From positions 1-53,338 of the forward strand of contig CALWZE010000053.1 of assembly GCA_944385925.1 (NCBI GenBank): DNA of 53,338 nt. Direction: 5' to 3'. Source of the DNA: an uncultured Clostridia bacterium. GTDB lineage: Bacteria > Bacillota > Clostridia > Oscillospirales > Ruminococcaceae. Shown here in pieces: positions 43,181 to 51,646 of the stretch (positions are counted from its first letter, which is position 1; the number at the start of each line of letters is the position of its first letter). Position numbers and translations under genes: made by a program. The notes under the pieces are model-generated. The model was not told the origin of the DNA. It ran no database searches and worked only from the letters and a program-made list of their open reading frames with translations.

Positions 43181-45355
43181 ATGAGTATTACGATTGCGCT
43201 TGCCGGCAACCCGAACTGCGGCAAGACAACCATGTTCAACGACCTGACCGGTTCCAACCAGTATGTCGGCAACTGGCCGGGGGTCACGGTGGAGAAAAAA
43301 GAGGGAAAACTGCGCGGACACAAGGAAGTGGTGATTCAGGATCTGCCCGGAATCTATTCACTGTCCCCCTATACGCTTGAAGAGGTGGTTGCGCGCAGCT
43401 ATCTGATCAAGGAAAAGCCGGACGCAATTATCAACATTGTGGACGGAACCAATATCGAGCGCAATCTTTATTTGACCACACAGCTCATCGAACTGAATAT
43501 TCCGGTCGTGATTGCGGTCAATATGATGGATGTCGTGCGCAAAAACGGCGATAAGATCGATCTTGCAAAACTGGGCCAGGAGCTTGGCTGTACGGTTGTC
43601 GCGACCAGCGCACTGCGCAAAGAAGGCAGTATGGCCGCCGCGGAACAGGCGATTGCCGCGGCAAAGACCGCGAAGAGCGGCGAACATCCGCATGTCTTTA
43701 CCGGCAGCATTGAGCACGCCATCGCGCACATTGAGGAGTCGATCTGCGACCTCGTAGAGCAGAAGAACCTGCGTTGGTATGCGATCAAGCTTTTTGAACG
43801 GGATGAAAAAGCGGCGCAGGAGCTGAAGCTGGACAAAGGACTTGCGGAGCACATCGAACAGCACATTCGGGAATGCGAAAACGAACTGGAAGATGATGCC
43901 GAAAGCATTATTACCAACCAGAGATACGCCTACATCAGCAAGGTTGTCGACCGCTGCGTGCGCAAGCGCGCGCCCCGGCACAGCCTGACCATATCGGACA
44001 AAATAGACCGGGTCGTGACCAACCGGATCGCGGCGCTCCCGATTTTCGCGCTGGTGATGTTCGCGGTCTATTATATCTCGATCGGAACGGTGGGCGACTG
44101 GCTGACTGAATGGACCAACGAGACCCTGTTCAGCGAACTGATCTGCGGCAACCTCGCGGCCTGGCTGGAGGGGATGAGCGTTGCGCCCTGGCTGGTTGGG
44201 CTGATCGTGGACGGCATTGTCGGCGGTGTCGGTGCAGTTATCGGCTTCGTGCCCCAGATGCTGGTTCTGTTTCTTATGCTGTCGGTGCTGGAGGATGTGG
44301 GATATATGGCCCGCATCGCATTCATCATGGATCGCATTTTCCGCAAATTCGGCCTTTCGGGCAAAAGCTTCATTCCGATGCTGATCGGTTCCGGCTGCGG
44401 CGTGCCGGGCGTTATGGCTTCCCGCACCATTGAAAATGACCGCGACCGAAAAATGACGATCATGACGACCTGCTTTGTTCCCTGCGGCGCGAAGATGCCG
44501 ATCATCGGGCTTTTCGCCGGCGCGCTGTTCGGCGGCAGCGGACTTGTTGCCACCAGCGCTTACTTTATCGGGGTTGCCGCAATTATTCTTAGCGGTGTGA
44601 TGCTTAAAAAGACAAAGCCCTTTGCAGGTGAACCGGCTCCCTTCGTCATGGAGCTGCCGGCTTATCACCTGCCAAGCCTGCGCAACGTTCTTTCCGCAAC
44701 CTGGGAACGCGGTTGGAGCTTTATCAAACGGGCCGGTACCGTGATTCTTGCTTCCTCGGTCGTGCTTTGGTTCCTGCAGGGCTTCGGCGTATCGAATGGC
44801 GCGCTGGTTATGGTGGAGGATAACAATACCAGTCTGCTGGCTGCGATCGGCGCCTTTATCGCACCGCTGTTCTCGCCGCTTGGATTCGGCAACTGGAAAG
44901 CGGCGGTCGCGACCTTTACCGGACTGATTGCAAAAGAAAATGTCGTCAGCACCTTCGGTGTGCTCTATGGATTTGCCAAGGTTGCGGAGGACGGAAGCGA
45001 AATCTGGTCCAATATAGCGGCGGACTACACCCAGCTTACAGCCTATGCCTTTATGCTGTTCAACCTTCTGTGTGCGCCCTGCTTCGCGGCGATGGGCGCG
45101 ATCAAGCGGGAGATGAACAATGCCAAATGGACCTGGGCGGCGATCGGTTATATGTGCGGATTTGCCTATGCTGTGTCCTTAATGGTGTACCAGATCGGCG
45201 GACTTCTTACCGGCGAAACAGCGTTTAATCTCGGCACGCTTGCGGCGTTTGCAGTTTTTGCACTGCTCGTCTATGCGCTGTTCAGACCGAATAAATATGA
45301 AGCGAATTACAAAAAAACAGCGGCCCTTTCAAAACAATCGACAGTGTCGCTGTGA
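43181..45355 (+). CDS. feoB: Ferrous iron transporter FeoB
   Basis: 724 residues, full length. An N-terminal G domain has GNPNCGKTTMFNDLTG (G1, residues 8-23), DLPGIYSLSPY (G3), and NMMD (G4); a helical insertion follows. The C-terminal membrane part carries two Gate domains, with FIPMLIGSGCGVPGVMASRT and FVPCGAKMPI as the conserved Cys-bearing stretches of the iron path, and WERGWSFIKRAGT. It imports Fe(II) through the plasma membrane. AGGAGGAGC precedes the ATG. It is the central gene of the operon, followed by a Cys-rich peptide. Confidence 0.97.
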   Translation: MSITIALAGNPNCGKTTMFNDLTGSNQYVGNWPGVTVEKKEGKLRGHKEVVIQDLPGIYSLSPYTLEEVVARSYLIKEKPDAIINIVDGTNIERNLYLTTQLIELNIPVVIAVNMMDVVRKNGDKIDLAKLGQELGCTVVATSALRKEGSMAAAEQAIAAAKTAKSGEHPHVFTGSIEHAIAHIEESICDLVEQKNLRWYAIKLFERDEKAAQELKLDKGLAEHIEQHIRECENELEDDAESIITNQRYAYISKVVDRCVRKRAPRHSLTISDKIDRVVTNRIAALPIFALVMFAVYYISIGTVGDWLTEWTNETLFSELICGNLAAWLEGMSVAPWLVGLIVDGIVGGVGAVIGFVPQMLVLFLMLSVLEDVGYMARIAFIMDRIFRKFGLSGKSFIPMLIGSGCGVPGVMASRTIENDRDRKMTIMTTCFVPCGAKMPIIGLFAGALFGGSGLVATSAYFIGVAAIILSGVMLKKTKPFAGEPAPFVMELPAYHLPSLRNVLSATWERGWSFIKRAGTVILASSVVLWFLQGFGVSNGALVMVEDNNTSLLAAIGAFIAPLFSPLGFGNWKAAVATFTGLIAKENVVSTFGVLYGFAKVAEDGSEIWSNIAADYTQLTAYAFMLFNLLCAPCFAAMGAIKREMNNAKWTWAAIGYMCGFAYAVSLMVYQIGGLLTGETAFNLGTLAAFAVFALLVYALFRPNKYEANYKKTAALSKQSTVSL

Positions 45356-45381
45356 TCCCGGTTCTAAAGGAGGAAATCACT

Positions 45382-45543
45382 ATGAACCTGCCGACAATTG
45401 TTGTAGGGATTATTTTGCTCGCAGTTTTAACGGCGGTCGTTATCCATCTTGTGCGCAAGCATAAGGCGGGAGGCTGCGGATGCAGCTGCGCTGGCTGCCC
45501 CGGCGGATGCGGATGTTCTGCCGTTTCGGAAAAAAAGCGATGA
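45382..45543 (+). CDS. FeoB-associated Cys-rich membrane protein
   Basis: 53 residues. One membrane segment (LPTIVVGIILLAVLTAVVIH) is followed by a basic hinge (LVRKHKAGG) and a Cys-rich tail (CGCSCAGCPGGCGC). Such peptides follow feoB in many Firmicutes and may bind iron or iron-sulfur centres near FeoB. The ATG at 45382 has AAAGGAGGAAA upstream; an in-frame ATG at 45352 lies inside the feoB end and is unlikely. It ends the operon before a terminator. Confidence 0.92.
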   Translation: MNLPTIVVGIILLAVLTAVVIHLVRKHKAGGCGCSCAGCPGGCGCSAVSEKKR

Positions 45544-45647
45544 AACGGGGGATTTGAGCGGGACACGCAGACAAATGGTAAGCGTTGCTGCGCTGCATCC
45601 AAATCAAAAGCAGACAGTTCCTTTTTTCAGTGTACATCGTGAAACAG

Positions 45648-45684
45648 AAGCGGCGCGGACCGAACAGGTCGCGCCGCTTTTCTC
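45648..45684 (+). terminator. Terminator of the feo operon
   Basis: AAGCGGCGCG and CGCGCCGCTT form a stem (with ACC/GGT extending it inwards), followed by TTCT and a T-rich stretch. It lies about 105 nt after the stop of the Cys-rich peptide. Confidence 0.8.
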
Positions 45685-46080
45685 CTTCTTTCATTAAAAT
45701 GCAATTTTAAGCGGAAAATCAGCATGGAAAAAGTTTTCTAAAAACAGAGCGGCATAGAGGCGGAAAGGCGTGGAAATGAGCCTGCTTTTCACGAAAAAGG
45801 ACCTATTAGGCAGGAAAAAAAGATTTTTGGGCTTTAAACATCCAATATTCTTTGCGCGGATTTTGGAAATCAAGACGTTTATTGACAGACAGGCTGTCCG
45901 TTTTTTGCAGACAGCTTGCAAAACGGCAGGAATCAATAAATGCCGGTGAAATGGGTTTTCAGCCGTAAAGAAACGGCATCCGACCAGAAGATGTAAAAAA
46001 AACGAATAGCATTTATGGCAACCCTTGCCGCTTGTGCCGCGAACGCTGCGGAAAAGATTTTCCGAGAACAGCGCAGACTA
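45685..46080. other. Intergenic stretch, no gene recognised
   Basis: About 400 nt between the feo terminator and the promoter of the next operon. It is AT-rich with several A and T runs. Open frames here lack ribosome binding sites and known motifs. A short palindrome (ACAGACAGGCTGTC near 45889-45900) is too small to classify. Confidence 0.45.
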
Positions 46081-46109
46081 TTGTCAAAAAGAGTCGTCTG
46101 TGTTAGGCT
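46081..46109 (+). promoter_or_regulatory. Candidate promoter for the cyclo-ligase-like gene
   Basis: TTGTCA (46081-46086), a 17-bp spacer and TAGGCT (46104-46109). The leader to the GTG at 46140 would be only about 24 nt, too short to hold a riboswitch. Confidence 0.5.
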
Positions 46110-46139
46110 TGGACGTATTAGGATGATTGGGAGGATAAA

Positions 46140-46892
46140 GTGGAGAAACTGGATATTCAGACTGCGCGGGAGATCGTGTGGGAAAAACTGCGTCCGGTGG
46201 CGGTACCGGACCCGGACTTCGGATATGATTTTTCCGAGTTCATCGCCGATTACGCCGGCAGCGACGAGGGCGCCCGCCTGTTTGTGAAGCAGCCTTTTTA
46301 TAAAAATGCGCGCACGGTTTTCGTAACGCCGGACGACAATGTCAACCTGATCCGGGAATTTGTAATTCGGGACGGCAAGGATCTGGTCATGACCGATTAC
46401 GGGATCGAAGAGGGCTTTTTTGTGGTCCGCGCAGGAAGCATTGTGCCGGAACTGGAGCGGTATATTACCTCCTATGAAGGACTGAAAAAAGTCCGTCAGC
46501 ATCGCACCCTTGCGCAGCTGCGGGAGGAGATCGGCCATATCGACCTGCTGGTAACCGGGGCCAGCGCCGTGACGCCGGACGGCCTGCGTTTCGGAAAAGG
46601 ACACGGCTACTTCGATCTGGAGTGGGCGATGCTGTATACCAAAGGACTGGTGGACGCAAGCTCGGTCACGGTCGCGGCGGTGCATGACTGCCAGGTGATC
46701 GATGCGGATGTGCAGGCAACCGAACATGACACGGTTCTGGATTATATTGTCACCCCGACAAGATCGATCGCGACGGGAAGCAGGCATCCCAAGCCGGATA
46801 AGGGCATTTTGTGGGACAAATTACAGCCGGATATGCTGGGAAGAATCGCGCCGCTGCGTGAACTTTGGACCGAGCATAAAGCGAAAAAATAA
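46140..46892 (+). CDS. 5-formyltetrahydrofolate cyclo-ligase-like protein
   Basis: 250 residues of the MTHFS fold. The family glycine-rich motif is FGKGHGYFDLEWAM (about residues 151-164), matching G-x-G-GYYD. Upstream, IDLLVTGASAVTPDGLR resembles the conserved substrate-loop strand, and VTVAAVHDCQV the strand following. True cyclo-ligases convert 5-formyl-THF to 5,10-methenyl-THF with ATP. This longer, divergent group may act on another substrate. GTG start with GGGAGGATAAA before it. It is 73 nt upstream of the SAM hydrolase gene, which has its own promoter. Confidence 0.75.
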   Translation: MEKLDIQTAREIVWEKLRPVAVPDPDFGYDFSEFIADYAGSDEGARLFVKQPFYKNARTVFVTPDDNVNLIREFVIRDGKDLVMTDYGIEEGFFVVRAGSIVPELERYITSYEGLKKVRQHRTLAQLREEIGHIDLLVTGASAVTPDGLRFGKGHGYFDLEWAMLYTKGLVDASSVTVAAVHDCQVIDADVQATEHDTVLDYIVTPTRSIATGSRHPKPDKGILWDKLQPDMLGRIAPLRELWTEHKAKK

Positions 46893-46906
46893 GCGGATTT
46901 TATGAA

Positions 46907-46935
46907 TTGACAGTGCCGCGGCTGGGTGGTATAGT
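46907..46935 (+). promoter_or_regulatory. Promoter of the SAM hydrolase-ECF operon
   Basis: TTGACA (46907-46912), a 17-bp spacer and TATAGT (46930-46935), 30 nt before the ATG. GTTCAGGAGAAA gives a good ribosome binding site. Confidence 0.8.
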
Positions 46936-46965
46936 AGATGCGGCTTTTGTTCAGGAGAAAATAAT

Positions 46966-47814
46966 ATGGATAATCTTGTATTTCAAACGGATTTCGGCAC
47001 AATGGACGGCGCGGTCAGCGCAATGTATGGCGTGGCACTGGACGTTTGTCCCGAACTTCGGATTTTTGATCTGACCCACGAAATCGAGCCTTATAATATC
47101 TGGGATGCGAGTTATCGCCTTATCCAGACGGTTGGCTACTGGCGCAAGGGAACGGTTTTTGTGTCGGTGGTTGATCCCGGTGTCGGCTCAACCCGCCGCA
47201 GCGTTGTTGCACGCACAAAGGGCGGACATTATGTCGTCACGCCGGACAACGGTACCCTGACCCATCTCAAGCGGCTGGTCGGGCTGGAAGAAGCGCGGAT
47301 CATCGATGAGACCAGAAACCGCCTGCCGAATTCCGGTGAAAGCTATACTTTCCACGGGCGGGATATCTACGCCTATACCGGCGCGCGCCTTGCAAGCGGA
47401 ACGATCACCTTTGAAGAGGTTGGCGATCCCATCGATGTACAGAGCGTTGTCGAGCTTCCGGTTGTGGACCCCGAACTCCGGGACGGTTGGGCCTGCGGAA
47501 CGATCGACGTTCTGGACGTGCGTTTTGGCAGCCTGTGGACCAATATTTCGCGGCAAATGTTTTTGCAGCTTGGCATCAAGCACGGAGACCGGGTGGAGAT
47601 TCGCATTGACAACGATACCCGTACGCTTTACCGCAATATCATGACCTATGCAAAATCCTTTGCAGACGTCTATGTCGGCGAGCCTCTGGTTTATATCAAC
47701 TCGCTCGATTGCGTCGCGGTCGCGATCAACCAGGGATCCTTCTCCAAGGCCTATAATATCGGTACCGGCACGAACTGGCATATCAGCATTCGCCGTCTGC
47801 CGGACAATCTGTGA
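46966..47814 (+). CDS. S-adenosylmethionine hydrolase (DUF62, SAM hydroxide adenosyltransferase)
   Basis: 282 residues. These enzymes, relatives of the fluorinase, cleave S-adenosylmethionine with water to adenosine and methionine. The Asp-Arg-His set is visible: VVDPGVGSTRRSV (Asp and Arg, about residues 68-80) and FHGRDIYA (His, about 129). The opening VFQTDFGTMDGAVSAMYGVA binds the adenosyl part. The C-terminal beta-barrel domain is complete (NQGSFSKAYNIGTG). It precedes an ECF transporter S component by 55 nt, a grouping that points to handling of an imported or exported nucleoside, methionine-related compound or vitamin. Confidence 0.93.
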   Translation: MDNLVFQTDFGTMDGAVSAMYGVALDVCPELRIFDLTHEIEPYNIWDASYRLIQTVGYWRKGTVFVSVVDPGVGSTRRSVVARTKGGHYVVTPDNGTLTHLKRLVGLEEARIIDETRNRLPNSGESYTFHGRDIYAYTGARLASGTITFEEVGDPIDVQSVVELPVVDPELRDGWACGTIDVLDVRFGSLWTNISRQMFLQLGIKHGDRVEIRIDNDTRTLYRNIMTYAKSFADVYVGEPLVYINSLDCVAVAINQGSFSKAYNIGTGTNWHISIRRLPDNL

Positions 47815-47869
47815 TCTCAAAACGGCTTGCCGTTTTAAGAATATTTGAGGAGTAAATGAGGAGTAACAA

Positions 47870-48418
47870 ATGAAAAAGTCACCTATCGTAACAATTGTTG
47901 CCATCGGTATCGGTGCGGCGCTCTTCTTTGTGCTTGGGCGCTTTATCAGCATTCCGTCCCCGATTCCCAACACCAACGTCAGCATTCAGCACGCGCTGCT
48001 CGCCTTCATGGCCTTCCTGTTCGGCCCGATTGCCGGCGCGCTCATTGGCTTTATCGGCCACACCCTGATCGACTTTTCCTTCGGTTGGGGCATCTGGTGG
48101 AGCTGGGTTATTGCTTCCGGCGTTTCCGGCTTTGTTATGGGCCTGATCGGCCGCAAATCCGGTCTTGCAAAAGGCGAGTTCGGCAAAAAGGATATCATCC
48201 GCTTTAACGTCTGCCAGGTTATCGCCAACGTCGTTGCGTGGCTGGTTGTCGCTCCGGTTCTGGATATCCTGATTTATGCGGAGCCGGCGAACAAGGTGTT
48301 CGTTCAGGGCGCTGCCACTACCCTGATCAACGTTGTGGCGATCGCGGTTATCGGCACGCTGCTCTGCCTTGCCTATGCCGCCACCAAGCCGAAGTCGGGA
48401 AGCCTGAAAGAAGAGTAA
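47870..48418 (+). CDS. ECF transporter S component, UPF0397 type
   Basis: 182 residues with about five or six membrane segments. The opening KSPIVTIVAIGIGAALFFVL, then GRFISIPSPIPNTNVSIQHA and LDILIYAEPANKVFVQG identify the UPF0397 family. S components bind the vitamin or precursor and plug into the shared energising module. Family annotation as a riboflavin transporter is not proven for this branch; methionine-related and cobalamin substrates have also been proposed for relatives. The gene is followed by a hairpin and then by the ATPase gene. Confidence 0.9.
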   Translation: MKKSPIVTIVAIGIGAALFFVLGRFISIPSPIPNTNVSIQHALLAFMAFLFGPIAGALIGFIGHTLIDFSFGWGIWWSWVIASGVSGFVMGLIGRKSGLAKGEFGKKDIIRFNVCQVIANVVAWLVVAPVLDILIYAEPANKVFVQGAATTLINVVAIAVIGTLLCLAYAATKPKSGSLKEE

Positions 48419-48440
48419 TTTAAATTATTCCGACATCGCC

Positions 48441-48480
48441 AAAAGGCGGACAAAAGGGGAATCCTTCGTCCGCCTTTTTC
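48441..48480 (+). terminator. Terminator-like hairpin between S component and ATPase genes
   Basis: AAAAGGCGGAC (48441-48451) pairs with GTCCGCCTTTT (48468-48478), a perfect 11-bp stem followed by TTCC. It lies 22 nt after the S-component stop and 26 nt before the ATPase start, so part of the transcripts would end here. Confidence 0.8.
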
Positions 48481-48505
48481 CATTCTGTCCAGCCGGAGGA
48501 AGCAA

Positions 48506-50214
48506 GTGAAAAATCTCGTTATTGAGTTTAAGGATTTCGGCTTTAAATACAACGCACAGGCCAAGCCGACACTGTATAACATTGATCTGACCATTTATGA
48601 AGGGGAAAAGGTTTTGATCTGCGGCCCGTCCGGCTGTGGAAAATCCACCCTTGCCCATTGTATCAACGGGCTGATTCCCCAATCCTATGCCGGAAAGAAG
48701 ACAGGTGAACTGATTCTTTACGGAGAAAATTCGGAATCCCTGAGCATCTTTGATATCTCCAAAAAGATTGGCACCGTTTTGCAGGATGCGGACGGACAGT
48801 TTGTCGGCATGACTGTGGCGGAGGATATCGCGTTTGTGCTGGAGAACGATCTTGTTCCGCAGCCGGAGATGCGCGAGCGGGTGCGCAATATTGCGCAGGA
48901 AGTCGGCGTAGGCGGATTGCTGCATCATGCGCCGCATGAGATTTCGGGCGGACAGAAACAGCGCGTTTCCCTCGCAGGAGTCATGGTGGACAATGTGCAG
49001 GCGCTTCTGTTTGACGAACCGCTTGCAAACCTCGACCCCGCGACCGGAAAACGCGCCATTGAACTGATCGATGAGATTAACCGCAGCCGCGGCACAACCG
49101 TGGTTATTATCGAACACCGGCTGGAAGACGTTCTGCATTGCCCGGTTGACCGGATCATCCTGATGGGAGAGGGGCGGATCGTGGCGGATCTGACGCCGGA
49201 TGAGCTGCTTTCCCGCGGACTGCTTACGGAAAAGGGCATCCGTGAACCGCTTTATCTTACGGCCCTTCGCTATGCTGGCGTTGAGATCACGCCGCAGATG
49301 CATCCGGCTTCTCTGGAAAAGATGGAGCTGAGTGAAGAGGATTGTGCCAAAGTGCGCAGCTGGGTCCAGTCGGCTCCTGCGCCCCGCGAACAGGCGCAAA
49401 GCGAGATTCAGCTGGATGCGCAGGGAATCTCCTATACCTATCCGAACGGCAAAAAGGCGGTGGAAAATATCTCCTTTGCAGTGCGCCGCGGCGAGCTGAT
49501 GAGCGTGGTCGGACGCAACGGCGCGGGAAAATCCACCTTTTCAAAAATTATCTGCGGCTTTTTGACCCAGCAGCAGGGAAAAATCCTGCTGGATGGCGCG
49601 GATATGGCTGCGCTGAGCATCAAGGAACGCGCGGACTACATCGGCTACGTGATGCAGAATCCCAATCAGATGATCTGTGAGTCGATGATCATGGACGAGG
49701 TTGCGCTTGGCCTGCGCACCCGCGGCGTGCCCGAGGAGGAGATCCGCGAGCGCGTGGAGAACACTCTCAAGGTCTGCGGCCTGTATCCGTTCCGCAATTG
49801 GCCGGTCAGCGCGCTGAGCTTTGGCCAGAAAAGCGGGTGACCATCGCTTCCATCCTTGTGCTGGACCCCGAGATCATAATTCTGGACGAGCCGACGGCCG
49901 GCCAGGATTACCGCCACTATACCGAGATCATGGAGTTTTTGCTGGACATCAGCCGGCGCGGCGTAACTGTGCTTATGGTCACCCACGACATGCATCTCAT
50001 GCTGGAATACTCCACCCGTGCGGTCGTCTTTGCAGACGGAGAAAAAATTGCGGACGATACGCCGGCCAATATTCTCACTTCGCCGCAGATTATCGAGCGG
50101 GCGAGTTTGAAGGAAACCTCGCTGTATACCCTGGCGCTGCGCTGTGGACTGGCTGATCCCACCGGGTTTGTTCAGCGGTTTATTGACCATGACCGGGAGG
50201 TGCGGGAGAAATGA
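48506..50214 (+). CDS. ECF transporter ATPase with two ABC domains, frameshifted at 49829-49832
   Basis: A fused double ATPase of about 569 residues if repaired. Domain 1 (about 1-250) has [31 protein letters not shown] and VIIEH. Domain 2 (about 290-end) has GRNGAGKST, then LSFGQK at its signature motif, where the frame is lost. The tract is CAG followed by four A, then GCGGG; one more A would give [12 protein letters not shown] and join the rest, [12 protein letters not shown] and MVTHD, which is open from 49798 to 50214. As written, the first piece ends at 49840 (TGA). Such doubled ATPases power ECF importers. The break may be a sequencing error or a true change. Confidence 0.85.
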
Positions 50215-51038
50215 CCAATCTTTTCAATTATATTGAGCGCAAGTCGCCGATCCATGAGCTGAGCGGCGCGACGAAACTGATCTGTTTGCTGCTCTGGTCC
50301 TTTGCGGCGATGATTACCTTTGATACCCGTATGCTGGTATTCCTGCCGGTCGTTTCCATTTTCGCTTTTTCAGTATCCAAAATCAGGATCAAAGATATTT
50401 CCTTTATCTTTTATTTTATGCTGGTTTTCCTGGTGCTGAACAATCTGCTTATCTTTTTGTTCGAACCGGAGCAGGGCGTCAAAATTTACGGAACGCGCCA
50501 TGTGCTTTTTGAGATATTCGGACGCTATGTGGTAACTTCCGAACAGCTGTTTTATCACCTGAACGTAATTTTGAAGTTCTTTGCAACTATTCCCATTGTC
50601 CTGCTTTTTGTCTGCACGACCAACCCAAGCGAATTTGCCTCGTCGCTTGCGCGTGTCGGTGTCAATTATAAAATTGCTTATGCCGTCTCGCTTGCGCTGC
50701 GATATATCCCGGATATTCAGCGGGAATATCACGACATCTCCCTGTCCCAGCAGGCGCGCGGACTTGAAATGAGCAAAAAGCAGAAACTGACCAAGCGGCT
50801 GATCAGCGCGGTGAAGATCGTCTTTCCGCTGATCATGTCCAGTATGGAGCGGATCGAGGTCATCTCCAACGCCATGGAACTGCGCGGGTTTGGAAAAAAC
50901 AAAAAGCGCAGCTGGTATACCGGAGAAAAGTTCCGCCGGGCAGATTATCTGTGCATGGGCTTCTGCCTGCTGCTTTTGCTTGTCTCAATCGGCTTGAATT
51001 TCCTGAATCACGGCCGGTATTTCAATCCCTTTATTTAA
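50211..51038 (+). CDS. ECF transporter T component
   Basis: 275 residues, about six membrane segments. The two coupling motifs are present in the second half: [10 protein letters not shown] (about 182-191) and [12 protein letters not shown] (about 221-232), the Ala/Leu-Arg-Gly pair that meets the ATPases. It is the transmembrane scaffold of the importer. The start overlaps the ATPase stop by 4 nt (ATGA), which suggests coupled translation of the frame after the frameshift. A terminator follows. Confidence 0.92.
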   Translation: MTNLFNYIERKSPIHELSGATKLICLLLWSFAAMITFDTRMLVFLPVVSIFAFSVSKIRIKDISFIFYFMLVFLVLNNLLIFLFEPEQGVKIYGTRHVLFEIFGRYVVTSEQLFYHLNVILKFFATIPIVLLFVCTTNPSEFASSLARVGVNYKIAYAVSLALRYIPDIQREYHDISLSQQARGLEMSKKQKLTKRLISAVKIVFPLIMSSMERIEVISNAMELRGFGKNKKRSWYTGEKFRRADYLCMGFCLLLLLVSIGLNFLNHGRYFNPFI

Positions 51039-51075
51039 CCGGCAAATAAACAAAACAGGATGAATCGCACATTTT

Positions 51076-51114
51076 CCCGCCTGACCTTCTGTCGAAGCCA
51101 GGCGGGCATTTTTG
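51076..51114 (+). terminator. Terminator of the SAM hydrolase-ECF operon
   Basis: CCCGCCTG (51076-51083) and CAGGCGGG (51099-51106) form a perfect 8-bp stem, followed by CATTTTTG. It lies about 38 nt after the T-component stop. Confidence 0.85.
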
Positions 51115-51646
51115 TGTTTTAAGCATGGAAATGCACCAACGGTTCTGCCGGAAAGTTGACTTGATGTATAGGAAGTAAAAAACTTCGAAAGCCGATTTTG
51201 TGCCGAAAGAATCTGAAAAAGTTTTTGCAGACAAACCGGTGAATCTGAAAAGAATGATTCCGGTGCGTTAATCACTTTACATGGAATAAAGCGTCCTGTA
51301 TGATGAGGTAGGGGAAATTGGCTAATGCTGGAAAAATACTTTGCCAGGACAATAATCCCCGGTCATTGTGCAGCGCAAAAAATAGATTATAGTTACTGCA
51401 AGTACTGCGGGGCAAATGGCGCAGGTCTTTTGCTGTGTCTGAATTTTTTTACCCGGCTGCCGGTTTACCAATGGCGGGCTGAGGCACTATTTGCATGGAT
51501 TAGCACGGCGTGGGAGAGAATAAAAACAGCAAAAGGTGACGGGGCCGCTTTTGAAAGCCGGCATCCGAGACGACAAACGCCGTTTTTCAAAATTTGGCGT
51601 TAAAACAGCGTATTCCGGAAATGATTATCTGTTTGGAGGAAAAAAG
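51115..51646. other. Intergenic stretch before the lipoprotein gene
   Basis: About 530 nt. No gene is supported; open frames at 51325-51603 lack a recognisable product. A weak promoter candidate is TTGTGC (51366-51371) with TATAGT (51388-51393) at a 16-bp spacing. No riboswitch could be named. Confidence 0.4.

Noticed and set aside
43358..44668. 436-codon open frame on the minus strand
   Set aside because: Antisense to feoB, with a His/Arg-rich low-quality translation.
45694..45936. 80-codon minus-strand frame after the feo terminator
   Set aside because: No family resemblance, no ribosome binding site, and composition like the surrounding intergenic DNA.
46110..46140. Riboswitch ahead of the cyclo-ligase/SAM hydrolase genes
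   Set aside because: The candidate promoters leave leaders of about 25-30 nt, too short for a SAM, B12 or THF riboswitch.
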